The notes: generated by a model from the letters alone, not told the origin. DNA of 59,277 nucleotides from Thermoprotei archaeon (GCA_003650675.1 QMRH01000003.1:1-59277); one strand, 5' to 3'; shown: positions 34,668 through 43,966, numbered from the stretch's first letter. Translations and numbers: made by a program.

Positions 34668-35693
34668 ATGTTTAAAGTCGACTATAAGACCCTAAAAATA
34701 CTAAAACACCTTGCTTTAAGCAGGGCAAGTACCCTCTTTATATCCAGGACAGAAAAAATACCTCAACCAACCGTTTACAGGAGAATAGAAAATCTTAAAC
34801 GTATAGGGGAGGTAAAGGCTATACCGGATTACTTTAAGCTGGGACTCAGACCTATAGTAGTCTTTACGGATATTAAGAGAAGCAAAAGCATGCTGTTCTA
34901 TGATTTAAAGTTTGCTAAAGTTATTAAGTCGGGTTCATGCCGCAACTTTATTTTTCTAGCGTTACCCTACGAAAGCTGCAGGCATTATATTAAAACCCTT
35001 CTTTCACGTCTACCGGAAACACGCATACAATTCTCTTTTACTCCCTTCTCCTGGCGTCCCGACCTGCAGTTTCTGGAGGTGAGAAACAGGATCTTGCAGG
35101 TTTTATGGGGGAAGCTTTATAGACATATTATAGAGACGGAGGAGGAGCCTGCAATATTAGAACCTTCTCCTCCAATGAAATTCGATAAAAAGGACTTGTT
35201 TATACTTAAGGAGTTGGAGGAAGATGGCCTGCAATCGTTGAGAGAGATAGCACGAAAACTAGGCACTTACCCGGAGCTGATATCATATCACTATAAGAGG
35301 CATGTATCTAAGATTATAACGGGGTATAGGTTAAATTTCCCCATAACCCCCAGGGGGACCCCTTGGCGTCTAGTAGAGGTGAAGTCGTCGAACAGGGAGG
35401 GCTTAATTAAGGTAACACTATTTTTCATGAAAACACCGTGGCTTATCTATGGATTCCCGCTCAGGGATGAGTTTTCTGTTTTAGCCATACTTGTGGTCCC
35501 CTTTTATGAGGAAGAAAGCCTCTTTAGAGCTCTTTCTCTTTTAGAAGATGCAGGTGTAGTAGAGGAATGGCATCACGTAGGCTACATTGAGAAGCGAGAA
35601 TACGCCGAAAAGAGTATTCCAGTACATTTATTTAAGAAGAAAAAGTGGATTGACGTTACCGACGAGGTGGTCGTAGAATATGCATCCCGTTAG
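34668..35693 (+). CDS. Regulator with two Lrp/AsnC-like helix-turn-helix domains
   Basis: About 341 residues from ATG 34668 (frame open from 34641). N-terminal HTH about 5-55 (RTEKIPQPTVYRRIENLKRIG) and a second at about 175-225 (LREIARKLGTYPELISYHYK) are each followed by a mixed alpha/beta region. This duplicated layout is known in archaeal Lrp-like proteins. The ligand is unknown. Its 3' end overlaps the THUMP gene by 14 bp. Confidence 0.65.
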   Translation: MFKVDYKTLKILKHLALSRASTLFISRTEKIPQPTVYRRIENLKRIGEVKAIPDYFKLGLRPIVVFTDIKRSKSMLFYDLKFAKVIKSGSCRNFIFLALPYESCRHYIKTLLSRLPETRIQFSFTPFSWRPDLQFLEVRNRILQVLWGKLYRHIIETEEEPAILEPSPPMKFDKKDLFILKELEEDGLQSLREIARKLGTYPELISYHYKRHVSKIITGYRLNFPITPRGTPWRLVEVKSSNREGLIKVTLFFMKTPWLIYGFPLRDEFSVLAILVVPFYEEESLFRALSLLEDAGVVEEWHHVGYIEKREYAEKSIPVHLFKKKKWIDVTDEVVVEYASR

Positions 35694-36210
35694 AATCTTA
35701 GCAACCGTTAAGCCAGGTAAAGAAGAAAAAGTTAAAAGGGATATTCTGGATGCTTTATACCCCTTTGATCCACAGGTCAATGTACAGTTCACAGGGTTTG
35801 GGGGAGTCCTAATAATAGAGACAAAGTTAAAGCCAAAAAGGCTTATAGGATTACTCTCCTGGAGGAGAATAAGACACCTTTATAGACTCATACCATTAAA
35901 GATCATGGTTTCGATCGAAAACGTTGATTCAAAGACCCTTTCAGCCGCTTTAAATGATATAAGTGAAGGCGAGGCAACAGCCGTGATCGTGAAGAAACGC
36001 GGTATACCTTCACCTAAAGCCTATGAAATTGTGGATAAAATAATTGGATTATTGAAGACCCGGAACATCCACTTAACCAACCGTAGGAAGGCGTCGAAGA
36101 TTGTGTTTATAGAGTTCATGGGAGAAATTCTCGGGGTAGGCGTATTGGATGAACGTACATTTAAATTCATTAAAGAACATGTTTCGAACAGCCATAATGT
36201 TGACAGATAA
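35680..36210 (+). CDS. Stand-alone THUMP-domain protein (Tan1-like)
   Basis: 176 residues. The C-terminal half has the THUMP pattern: AVIVKKRGIPSPKAYEIVDK and IVFIEFMGEILGVGVL. The N-terminal part (RILATVKPGKEEKVKRDIL) resembles the ferredoxin-like domain beside THUMP. No catalytic domain is attached. Tan1/THUMPD1 proteins present tRNA to an N-acetyltransferase for ac4C; a similar adaptor role is inferred. Overlaps the regulator gene upstream. Confidence 0.7.
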   Translation: MHPVRILATVKPGKEEKVKRDILDALYPFDPQVNVQFTGFGGVLIIETKLKPKRLIGLLSWRRIRHLYRLIPLKIMVSIENVDSKTLSAALNDISEGEATAVIVKKRGIPSPKAYEIVDKIIGLLKTRNIHLTNRRKASKIVFIEFMGEILGVGVLDERTFKFIKEHVSNSHNVDR

Positions 36211-36221
36211 TTGGATAAGCG

Positions 36222-36250
36222 GTATTACTATACCCCGATAATGGTAATAC
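36222..36250. promoter_or_regulatory. NikR-type operator
   Basis: Perfect inverted repeat GTATTAC-N15-GTAATAC, right before the TATA box ACTTATAAGG (36249-36258). It resembles the known NikR sites GTATGA-N16-TCATAC of E. coli and GTGTTAC-N13/14-GTAACAC of Geobacter. The operon behind it encodes a NikR, so autoregulation by nickel is the natural reading. The position next to the TATA box would fit repression. Confidence 0.72.
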
Positions 36251-36289
36251 TTATAAGGTAGAACCTTTTTCTGAGAATAGTGCATAAAA

Positions 36290-36805
36290 ATGGGATTCAA
36301 TAGCCGTGATATAGCTGTAATGGCTTTAAGTACAGCCTTCTGGTCGGCTTTAAATGTTACTTTGGCGCCTATCTTCTGGCAGATGACCCATCTACCATTT
36401 TTATGTGACCTACTTGCCATGATATCACTTATATTAGGTCTCTGGTGGGTAAGGAAACCTGGAACCGGAACTATAATAGGCTTGGCAACCACTTTCATAA
36501 ACCTGGTGGCTAGACCCGGCGCCTTCTTCTTCCTCGGCTTCACCGCCGCCTCAATAGTATTTGATCTAGCTGTCTACTTGGTAGGATACGATAACTCCTT
36601 TTCGAAGAAAACCAGCCCCTTGATTCTAGTGACCTTAGGGGTGTTTTCAACGTGGATTGCCAGCTTAATAATAGGCTCGTTTTTCATGGATGGCAGAGTA
36701 CCTCTACTATGGTTTTCGTTTCTCCATGCCAGCGGAGGATTTATCGGAAGCATTATAGGCATTATTCTGGTTAAATCGCTGGAAGTAAGAGGTATTAAAC
36801 CTTGA
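36290..36805 (+). CDS. ECF S-component-like membrane protein, candidate nickel importer
   Basis: 171 residues, about six hydrophobic segments. The pattern RDIAVMALSTAFWSALNVTL and GLATTFINLVARPGAFFF resembles ThiW/YkoE-type ECF substrate subunits. The N-terminal metal motif of CbiM/NikM is absent. It is the first gene behind the NikR-type operator and overlaps the FmdE-like gene by 4 bases; transport of nickel or a nickel-linked compound is inferred from this only. No energising module is in the window. Confidence 0.65.
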   Translation: MGFNSRDIAVMALSTAFWSALNVTLAPIFWQMTHLPFLCDLLAMISLILGLWWVRKPGTGTIIGLATTFINLVARPGAFFFLGFTAASIVFDLAVYLVGYDNSFSKKTSPLILVTLGVFSTWIASLIIGSFFMDGRVPLLWFSFLHASGGFIGSIIGIILVKSLEVRGIKP

Positions 36806-37239
36806 GGATGGATCTACTCGAAGTAGCGGAGTTTTTTCACGGACATTTAGGCCCCTTCCTAGTGCTTGGCCTTAAAGCAGGCTTATGTTTGACGAGAAAA
36901 TTTGGGAGAAATCCCCTGAAAAGTAGCGCTACAATAATGTTGCCGTTAAGGAAACCCTATACATGCTTCATCGACGGATTCCAGCTGGCCACCGGATGCA
37001 CCTTAGGAAAAATGAATATAAACGTGGTTGAATGGAAGGATGGAATTAAAGTAAAATATGTTTTAAACGAACACGTTTTCCATCTAACTGTAAGAAAAAG
37101 CATCCTAGATAATGTTATAAGAAAATTGAAGTACGGAGAGGATATGCACTCCATTGCCTCCCTGCTCCTAAACATGAGGGATGATGAACTTTTTATTTTA
37201 GAAAAACATAATAATTTCCGTAGGGTGATTTTGGATTGA
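36802..37239 (+). CDS. FmdE-like protein
   Basis: 145 residues from TTG 36802; ATG 36808 also possible. The FmdE domain motif FFHGHLGPFLVLGLKAG and the later DGFQLATGCTLGKMN are intact, giving His and Cys metal ligands. The C-terminal zinc finger of longer FmdE proteins is missing. FmdE family proteins are associated with formylmethanofuran dehydrogenase and other metal enzymes; the role next to NikR may be metal handling. Overlaps both neighbours by 4 bases. Confidence 0.82.
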   Translation: MRMDLLEVAEFFHGHLGPFLVLGLKAGLCLTRKFGRNPLKSSATIMLPLRKPYTCFIDGFQLATGCTLGKMNINVVEWKDGIKVKYVLNEHVFHLTVRKSILDNVIRKLKYGEDMHSIASLLLNMRDDELFILEKHNNFRRVILD

Positions 37240-37685
37240 ACAACGATACTTCTAAGACTGTTAAGATAAGTGCCAGTATACCCGTCGTCCTTTTAACGCA
37301 CATGAAAAACGCTATGAAAGAGTTAGGGTTGACGAGTCGTTCAAGGTTTATGGCCAACGCTGTGGCAAGCTACTTGGGTAGGGTTAGATGGAGACTTGGA
37401 AGAGGCCGCGTCGCCGGAGCCATACTACTCATCTACGACCATGAGAGAGGAGATCTAACTAAAAAATTAACTCATATTCAACACCACTATCTTGACATTA
37501 TACGTTCTACATTACACCTGCATTTAGATGAACGAAACTGTCTGGAGATAGTCTCCATCGTGGGAGATGTGGGGAAAGTCAAAAACTTTACAATGGAGAT
37601 GGAGGGGTTACGGGGACTGAAATTCATAGATTACTCTTTCTTCCCCCTGGAGGAGGAGGCTCATGGACAATTTGGAGGCCTTTAA
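37236..37685 (+). CDS. nikR: Nickel-responsive regulator NikR
   Basis: 149 residues. N-terminal ribbon-helix-helix (KISASIPVVLLTHMKNAMKE) and a C-terminal ACT-like domain. Nickel ligands line up with E. coli NikR: His83 in IQHHYLD, His94 and His96 in LHLHLD, and Cys102 in NCLEIV. NikR binds palindromic DNA when loaded with nickel, usually repressing uptake. Overlaps the Mrp gene by 23 bp; the likely target is the operator at 36222. Confidence 0.92.
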   Translation: MNNDTSKTVKISASIPVVLLTHMKNAMKELGLTSRSRFMANAVASYLGRVRWRLGRGRVAGAILLIYDHERGDLTKKLTHIQHHYLDIIRSTLHLHLDERNCLEIVSIVGDVGKVKNFTMEMEGLRGLKFIDYSFFPLEEEAHGQFGGL

Positions 37686-38496
37686 AAGCTTCCAAGAGTT
37701 GGTTAAACGCATTAGATCGAAGATGAATGAAATAAATGTAATTATAGCCGTCATGAGCGGTAAAGGCGGGGTGGGGAAAAGTTTTGTCACAGCTAATTTG
37801 GCCGCCGCCTTAGCAATTAAAGGCATGAAGGTTGGTGTGCTTGACGCAGATATACATGGACCCTCAATCCCAAAGATGATGGGCCTTACAGGGAAGACTT
37901 TGTATGCAGATGATAGCGGAAACATACTTCCAATTGAAAGCACATTGGGGATAAAGGTTGTTTCAATGGATTTCCTTCTACCGGGAACCGAAACCCCAGT
38001 CGTATGGAGGGGACCGATTAAAACAAGAGTAATAATGCAGTTTCTTGCGGATGTAAAGTGGGGGCACCTCGACTTCCTCTTAGTAGATCTACCCCCCGGA
38101 ACCGGCGATGAGGCTTTAACTATAGCACAGAACTTGATGGGTGTGGCCCGAGCACTGATAGTTACAATCCCCTCGGAGGTTTCACGCCACGTTGTTGTTA
38201 AAGCAGTAACCTTCGCAAGGAAGTTGAACATGAAGATACTAGGGATTATAGAAAACATGTCAGGTTTCACTTGTCCAAAATGTAATACAACATTTTATCC
38301 GCTGGGGAAAGGTGGAGGAAGGAGGATTGCTGAAGAAATGAAGGTACCTTTCCTAGGGGAAATCCCCCTAGATCCTAGAATCTCCGATTCCTGCGACAAA
38401 GGACGTATCTTCGTCTCGGAACACCCAGAGACCCCCGCCGCAAGAACTTTGATTAAGATAGCGGAAACAATAATAGAGAGCGAAAAACAAGTTTAA
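37663..38496 (+). CDS. Mrp/NBP35-family iron-sulfur carrier ATPase
   Basis: 277 residues. MSGKGGVGKSFVTANLAA is the deviant Walker A, DLPPGTGDEAL the Walker B region. A CPKC pair (near residue 205) can bridge a 4Fe-4S cluster between two subunits. These proteins carry clusters to apo-enzymes. Translation coupled to nikR, and thus possibly under nickel control; this fits delivery to nickel-iron enzymes. Confidence 0.9.
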   Translation: MDNLEAFKSFQELVKRIRSKMNEINVIIAVMSGKGGVGKSFVTANLAAALAIKGMKVGVLDADIHGPSIPKMMGLTGKTLYADDSGNILPIESTLGIKVVSMDFLLPGTETPVVWRGPIKTRVIMQFLADVKWGHLDFLLVDLPPGTGDEALTIAQNLMGVARALIVTIPSEVSRHVVVKAVTFARKLNMKILGIIENMSGFTCPKCNTTFYPLGKGGGRRIAEEMKVPFLGEIPLDPRISDSCDKGRIFVSEHPETPAARTLIKIAETIIESEKQV

Positions 38497-38514
38497 GGTA
38501 ACCGGATCGATAAT

Positions 38515-39429
38515 CTAAGGGGCCGTGTCTGTTTTTAATAAATCCATTATAATATTCTTGAAGTCTGTAATGGACTGGGGCTTTTTCGTAAGAATAATAT
38601 TGGAACTCCAGAAACCGTATCCACTATGCTCATGTTCCATTGGATCATATCCGTGATCGCTTATCACCATCAACGCCGAGTCCCCGATTTTTTCAGATAC
38701 CTTCTCCACGAGCCTATCTATTCTTTTATAGTAGGATGCTAGGTGAACCATTAGCTTAAGTTTTCCTGGCCTATATAACATGTGATTAGCGAAATCTATT
38801 AGGGGACTGTAGTAGAGGAGCAAATCGTATGCATCAAATTCATCGATAGCCTCTTCAAGCAATTTAATGCTGAAGGAATATACTTCCTCAAGGTACTTTA
38901 ATCTTTCATCGAGAGTTTCAAAAAAATGTATACTCATATATGCCCTCATCTCAGCAACCTCTTTGTCATTGTATGATGGAAATTCCTTTATCCATACTCT
39001 GTATCCTAGATTTTTAGCCTCCTTTACAAGCGTTTTTTGTTTAATGTGTTCAGGAAGTCTCTCTATCCTCCAGATCTCCCTTCTAACCCTATCACGCTTG
39101 TAAAGCCCCAGTTTTACCATATATTTCCTTAAACCAAGTTTCCTCTTTCCGAATAAGAAAATCTTAAAGCGGTATAATGGATATAGTATTGGCCCATAAG
39201 CAACTTTCATACGTTCATCAAGAATCTGCTTCCATGTGTACCCAAATCTTACAGCACTATCCCCTAGGAGGAAAGAGGCCCATATGATAGGCGTATAGAT
39301 CTTTTCTTCGGGCCCAACGACAGAGGCAACGTCATGGGTTCCCCATTCCCTTTGCATGATGTTCTTTAGATTCCATCTCTTGACAAGCCTTGCCTCTAGC
39401 CCGTCTATTCCCAGCACAAAGACCTTCAT
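38515..39429 (-). CDS. Type I phosphodiesterase / alkaline phosphatase-fold protein
   Basis: About 304 residues from ATG 39429. VFVLGIDGLEA begins the metal-binding fold; YTPIIWASFLLG holds the nucleophile Thr; LMVISDHGYDPMEHEHSGYG has the Asp-His pair and later His. It resembles the archaeal 'predicted AP superfamily' proteins, which may act on phospho-sugars or lipids. The substrate is not evident. Confidence 0.78.
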   Translation of the reverse strand: MKVFVLGIDGLEARLVKRWNLKNIMQREWGTHDVASVVGPEEKIYTPIIWASFLLGDSAVRFGYTWKQILDERMKVAYGPILYPLYRFKIFLFGKRKLGLRKYMVKLGLYKRDRVRREIWRIERLPEHIKQKTLVKEAKNLGYRVWIKEFPSYNDKEVAEMRAYMSIHFFETLDERLKYLEEVYSFSIKLLEEAIDEFDAYDLLLYYSPLIDFANHMLYRPGKLKLMVHLASYYKRIDRLVEKVSEKIGDSALMVISDHGYDPMEHEHSGYGFWSSNIILTKKPQSITDFKNIIMDLLKTDTAP

Positions 39430-39564
39430 GAATACCTCCACACCACCAGTAGACCTATGACCATAATAGTGATAATAATGTTTCTGTTGCTGGCCTTAAT
39501 TGGCCTAAAATGGTGTGATGCAAGGTTACCTGAAGAGTAAAATGTATTTTTGACTTGAGGTTAA

Positions 39565-39987
39565 ATGAGTCTCATATTGGTGTTTACGATGTTAAGATGC
39601 TGGCGGAGACTACCTCCGGCAGCAAAAAGGTACATCCTATACCATTGTACGGTTACACCGCTACTATTCGTATGGTACATTATTCCATATTTAATGTTCG
39701 AAACAGGCCTTACGAAACTGCTACGGTTTTGTAGGCATTGGTGTGCTTTTGTAGGTTTTCGAGGATCTTGGTGCAGGTAGGCATGCTGTGGTGAACCCGT
39801 TCTTCATGGATCTCTTATTTTCAAAGATGCCGGAAGACAAGAAAGGGACGCTGCTAGGCGGTATAGCAGGTATAAGGCGGATCCTGAATATAACGTCGCC
39901 AGCTATAGCTGGTTTGCTTGCAGAAAAACTTTTCCAGCAGCCCCTTACCTTGCCTCGGCATCCTTAATAGCGGTGAGTGTTCCCTAA
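39565..39987 (+). pseudogene. MFS transporter remnant
   Basis: The 5' part reads MSLILVFTM then FVWYIIPYLMFETGLTKL, an MFS first helix. It then jumps in another frame to NPFFMDLLFSKMPEDKKGTL and GIRRILNITSPAIAGLLAEK, typical of helices 10-11, and after a further shift to APYLASASLIAVS. The middle of the protein is lost and there are at least two frame changes. A dead gene unrelated to the intact MFS at 20201. Confidence 0.65.
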
Positions 39988-40053
39988 TTCTAGAAGCCAT
40001 AAAATGAAACATATAGTGTTTCATAAAGCCTGGAGAGGTGGGAGCCGTGAGTG

Positions 40054-40302
40054 CTAAATCTTCTGCTTCCTCTCTTTAAGTAGTCTGAGATAATCGTCCA
40101 TCCTTACTTCAAGTATTATCGACCCAGTATATCCGCAGTCTAGACATCGGTATATTTTTCCACCGTATCCTCCAACAAAAAGGTCTAAACGTGTGCTGTA
40201 ACAGTATGGACATACAGTTATCCATCGTTTAGAATCGTTTCCAGAGGCTTCCGACGGAAACAGCTTCTCCACAAATTTTTTGACTTTGATAGCTATACGC
40301 AA
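40054..40302 (-). CDS. Small zinc-ribbon protein
   Basis: 82 residues from TTG 40302. Two knuckles, CPYC (about residue 31) and CLDC (about 53), make a zinc ribbon; both ends are basic helices. Such proteins may bind RNA, DNA or transcription factors. No close family recognised. It stands alone, next to a pseudogene. Confidence 0.65.
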   Translation of the reverse strand: MRIAIKVKKFVEKLFPSEASGNDSKRWITVCPYCYSTRLDLFVGGYGGKIYRCLDCGYTGSIILEVRMDDYLRLLKERKQKI

Positions 40303-40389
40303 TTTGATCAGCCTTTATGATATTAAAAACACCTTGATTCATATAAGAAGCTTACCATACCTTCAGTGTATTTGTCCCCTGGACGTTGT

Positions 40390-41379
40390 TTATCCTGAAA
40401 CAACCTCTCCTAGAAACTCCCTCATAAACCCTATGCTATAGCATATTTCCACAATAATGTCTAGAATCGAGTAGACTAGGGCTCTCCTAAAACTTGTTTT
40501 ACGGTGTACAAGGTGAAACAATGTTAGTAGAATGAAGGGTAGTATGAAAACGATGAAAAACACTACGCCTAGGGTGAGAGGATTCACTAAAATGGAAAGA
40601 AGTATAGATGATGCTAGGGACGTGTAGAAAACTATTATTATTAGGGCTGGTATTCTGGCTAGAGGGGCGTTTCTATGTTTATGATAAAACCTATATAAGC
40701 CTCTACCATACCGGTAAACCTGCTTTAAAAGCCCCTTTAATGTACGCCTATGGTAGTGGTAGACCTTTATTTTATCGGAAACGAGGATACTGTATCCTTT
40801 CTCGAGAATCCGCCATAGAAACTCCTGTTCTTCAGCTCCACCTTTAATCCCTTCATCAAAGTATAGTTTTTCCTCTATGAGTATCCTCCTTACGACACCA
40901 AGGTTGTTTGTGTTGGGTAGACGTTGGGAGACCACGTTTTCCTTCGTAATCACCTTCCTCTCCCTGTAAACTGGCATCACAGGGAAGAAGCCGGTGTTAG
41001 CGTACTCTGCTATAATGTTTCCCCTAAGTTTTGGATGTATTATTGCACTGCCGCCGACGCATATATGATCCCCGTTTTCAAGCTCCTTGACCATGTTTTC
41101 AAGCCAGTCGGGTGGCGCTACACAATCTGCGTCTATAAAGGCTACGATATCTCCTTTGGCGTTGAGCAACCCAATGTTACGGGCAGCATTAGTTCCTCTT
41201 CCTTCATCAAAGAGAATTTTCACGGGAAAGTTCCTAGCTACTTCAAGAGTCCCGTCGGTCGACCCCCCGTCAACGACTATTATTTCATAGGGTTTAATCC
41301 TCTGGTTCATTAGGCTCTGTAGAAGTTCACCGATATAGCGTCTACGGTTCTTCACGGGTATCACTACACTAACCTTCAC
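40390..41379 (-). CDS. GT2 glycosyltransferase with C-terminal membrane anchor
   Basis: 329 residues from GTG 41379. VSVVIPVKNRRRYIGELLQS and DGGSTDGTLEVA are GT-A fold motifs; FIDADCVAPPDW is the DxD. KGGAEEQEFLWRIL resembles the catalytic ED region. Two hydrophobic segments end the protein (about 245-295). Likely assembles lipid-linked glycans. The sugar dehydrogenase gene is transcribed divergently. Confidence 0.85.
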   Translation of the reverse strand: MKVSVVIPVKNRRRYIGELLQSLMNQRIKPYEIIVVDGGSTDGTLEVARNFPVKILFDEGRGTNAARNIGLLNAKGDIVAFIDADCVAPPDWLENMVKELENGDHICVGGSAIIHPKLRGNIIAEYANTGFFPVMPVYRERKVITKENVVSQRLPNTNNLGVVRRILIEEKLYFDEGIKGGAEEQEFLWRILEKGYSILVSDKIKVYHYHRRTLKGLLKQVYRYGRGLYRFYHKHRNAPLARIPALIIIVFYTSLASSILLSILVNPLTLGVVFFIVFILPFILLTLFHLVHRKTSFRRALVYSILDIIVEICYSIGFMREFLGEVVSG

Positions 41380-41528
41380 TATGCGGTCACCTGAGCTACG
41401 CCGTCAACCTTCCAATACAAGTACATTGTAGCTTCATATTCAAAATATTATTAAACTTTTGTAGCTTAGAAAATTGGTGGAGGTTTACGGCTCTGGGGAT
41501 ATTCTTCAAGGAACCGGGTAACATTAAA

Positions 41529-42884
41529 ATGTTTTTCAAGAACAATAAGATTACGGCGTCGGTTTACGGGCTAGGTAAAGTAGGTCTCCCGTTGGTTGCT
41601 GCATGGCTGAGGGCTGGTGCAAAAGTTATAGGCGTCGATATACATCCCGACCTCGTGGAGAAGCTTAACAGGGGTGTTGTATCTTACCCGGAGGAGCGTG
41701 AGGTGGAGGACACCATTATAAAGGCCGTGGAAGCCGGTAACTTTACGGCTACAACTGACGGCGTGCAAGCTTCTAGGGACTCGGACGTCAAGATAATTAT
41801 TGTACCGACTAAAGTCGATATGGAGACTAAGCAGGTTGATTTAACGGCGTTACAAGATGCTGCCAAGAAAATTTCCTTGGGTTTAAAGCGGGGCGACATG
41901 GTTATAGTAGAGTCTACTGTACCCCCCTTAACAACAGAAAAAATTGTTAAACCGATCCTAGAAAAGGGGAGTGGCTTGAAAGCCGAAAAGGATTTTGGTT
42001 TAGCGTATAGTCCAGAACGCGTGATGGTCGGCCATGCACTTAAAGATATAGAGGAGAATTACCCTAAGGTTGTGGGAGGAGTCGGCGAAAGAAGCACGCT
42101 AGTGGCCTGTAAGCTCTATGAGAATATAGCTAAAAAGGGTGTTATAGCTGTAAGCAACTCAACCGTCGCAGAGACGGCGAAGGTGTTTGAAGGAATCTAT
42201 AGGGATGTAAATATAGCGTTAGCCAACGAGCTTTCAAGACTCTGTTCTGCACTTGGAATAGACTTTATGGAGGTTCGCAAGGCTGCAAACAGCCAACCCT
42301 ACTGTCACTTACATCTACCAGGTATAGGCGTTGGAGGCCTATGTATACCCGTCTACCCGTATTTCGCACTGAAAGTGGCTTCGGAAAAGGGTGTGGAGCT
42401 ATCCCTGACGCGTACGGGTCGGCTCATAAACGAGAAAGCACCGGTAACTGCCGTTGAAACTGCGTTAAATGCGCTTAAAGAGGTTTCTCCATCTCTAGAA
42501 CCTAAAAAGTGTGCGATACTTGGCTTGGCGTTCCGGGGCAATGTAGCTGACACCAGACTTTCACCGACATATGATATCATTGATGAATTAAAAATGCATG
42601 GTTTTGAGGTGAAGGTGCATGACCCGCTAATCCGGGAGGACCCTGTCTTGGAGTCGAAGAACACACCTCTATTAAACGACCTCAGAGCGGTCGTCAGAGA
42701 TGTTTCTTTGATAATATTATCCACGGATCATTTGACCTACAAGAAGCATGGGCTTAAAACAATAGTTTCCGATGCTCCTCGACCGGTAGTCTTCCTGGAC
42801 GGGAGGAATCTTTTTGTGGAAGAAGATGTTCCGCCAGGCGTCTACTACATATCTATCAGCGGGAGGCGTGTTAAAAATGTCTAG
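41529..42884 (+). CDS. Nucleotide-sugar dehydrogenase (UDP-ManNAc/UDP-glucose type)
   Basis: 451 residues. VYGLGKVGLPLVAAWLRAG binds NAD. The catalytic Cys is in GVGGLCIPVYP. LGLAFRGNVADTRLSP opens the C-terminal UDP-binding domain. The two-step oxidation gives a sugar acid. UDP-ManNAc and UDP-glucose are the likely substrates; UDP-glucose is available from GalU. Overlaps the oxidoreductase gene by 8 bases. Confidence 0.88.
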   Translation: MFFKNNKITASVYGLGKVGLPLVAAWLRAGAKVIGVDIHPDLVEKLNRGVVSYPEEREVEDTIIKAVEAGNFTATTDGVQASRDSDVKIIIVPTKVDMETKQVDLTALQDAAKKISLGLKRGDMVIVESTVPPLTTEKIVKPILEKGSGLKAEKDFGLAYSPERVMVGHALKDIEENYPKVVGGVGERSTLVACKLYENIAKKGVIAVSNSTVAETAKVFEGIYRDVNIALANELSRLCSALGIDFMEVRKAANSQPYCHLHLPGIGVGGLCIPVYPYFALKVASEKGVELSLTRTGRLINEKAPVTAVETALNALKEVSPSLEPKKCAILGLAFRGNVADTRLSPTYDIIDELKMHGFEVKVHDPLIREDPVLESKNTPLLNDLRAVVRDVSLIILSTDHLTYKKHGLKTIVSDAPRPVVFLDGRNLFVEEDVPPGVYYISISGRRVKNV

Positions 42885-43917
42885 AAGGCTTAGGGTTGCG
42901 GTTATAGGAGTTGGAGGATGGGGTATAAACCACGTCAGAGTCTTATCTAGACTCACTAAAACCTATGATATTGAAGTGATAGTGGTGGATACCTTACGTG
43001 AACGTGCTAGACAGGTGGCTGAGAAATATGGTGTAAAAAGCTATTATGCGGACTACCTTGAAGCCTACAGGAAGGAAAAATATGATGCAGCTATAGTAGC
43101 CGTCCCTACAAAACTACACTACCATGTCGCCAGAGACCTTATAGACAAAGCTGATTTACTTATTGAAAAACCTTTAGCCACGACAATTAGGGATGCAGCA
43201 GAGATAGTTAAAATGGCTGAAAGAAATAATAGGATCGTCGCTGTCGGACACATAGAGAGGTTTAATCCTGCCGTCATCGCCGCCAAAAAGGAGATTGAAT
43301 CCAGGGTGAAGGAGGACCCGGTGCTGGCGATTTATGCTGAAAGGATAGGGATTCGGCCTACAAACGTGGAGAAATACCTTGGGGTAGCTTTAGACTTAAT
43401 GGTACACGATATAGATGTAGTATGCTACCTGCTGAACGAGTTGCCTGAAAGCGTTCAGGCCCTAAAATATCCGCCTAAAGGCTTCGAGGACGATGCACTA
43501 GCAGTCTTCTCCTTTGAGAACAAAAATGCAATACTGCATGCTTCACGGAGGGCGAGAATGAAGCGCAGGAGCCTAAGGATCCAGACCCTTTACACTTTAA
43601 TAGAGGTCGATTACATGCTACAGCATATTAAGATAATTGAGGGAATCCATCCCTCTACAACTCCCCCCGACTACTTTAAAATACTTGAAGCGTATCAGTC
43701 GTCAAAAATGGTGGAGAAGAGGCTTCTACGTGGAGCTGAAACAGAGCCCCTCTTCCTAGAGGATAAACACTTCGTTGAAGCGGTTATTGAGGGTAAGAGG
43801 CCGCTTGTAAGTGCTGTTGAAGGCTATATTTCAGTTAAATGCGCCTTAAAGGCTATAGAAGCTGCTGAAAGGGAAATTCGTATTCACTTAAAGTGGGATG
43901 AAGATTTCCTAGGCTAA
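42877..43917 (+). CDS. Gfo/Idh/MocA-family oxidoreductase, sugar-nucleotide context
   Basis: About 346 residues from ATG 42877. VAVIGVGGWGINHVRVLSRL binds NAD(P); LLIEKPLATTIRDA has the catalytic Lys. HIERFNPAV and VHDIDVVCYL (His-Asp) complete the active site. With the dehydrogenase upstream, the pair resembles the WbpA-WbpB order for di-acetamido-mannuronic acid. Substrate inferred from the pair; no WbpE or WbpD is next to it. Confidence 0.85.
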   Translation: MSRRLRVAVIGVGGWGINHVRVLSRLTKTYDIEVIVVDTLRERARQVAEKYGVKSYYADYLEAYRKEKYDAAIVAVPTKLHYHVARDLIDKADLLIEKPLATTIRDAAEIVKMAERNNRIVAVGHIERFNPAVIAAKKEIESRVKEDPVLAIYAERIGIRPTNVEKYLGVALDLMVHDIDVVCYLLNELPESVQALKYPPKGFEDDALAVFSFENKNAILHASRRARMKRRSLRIQTLYTLIEVDYMLQHIKIIEGIHPSTTPPDYFKILEAYQSSKMVEKRLLRGAETEPLFLEDKHFVEAVIEGKRPLVSAVEGYISVKCALKAIEAAEREIRIHLKWDEDFLG

Positions 43918-43966
43918 TTAATGGATAAATCTTTATGATAAAAATGGTATTTACTATGGAGGGGAA

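Noticed and set aside
39457-39540. 27-residue hydrophobic reading frame (MTIIVIIMFLLLALIGL...)
   Set aside because: It has one membrane-like segment but no ribosome site or clear TATA box, and lies beside a pseudogene; not listed as a gene.
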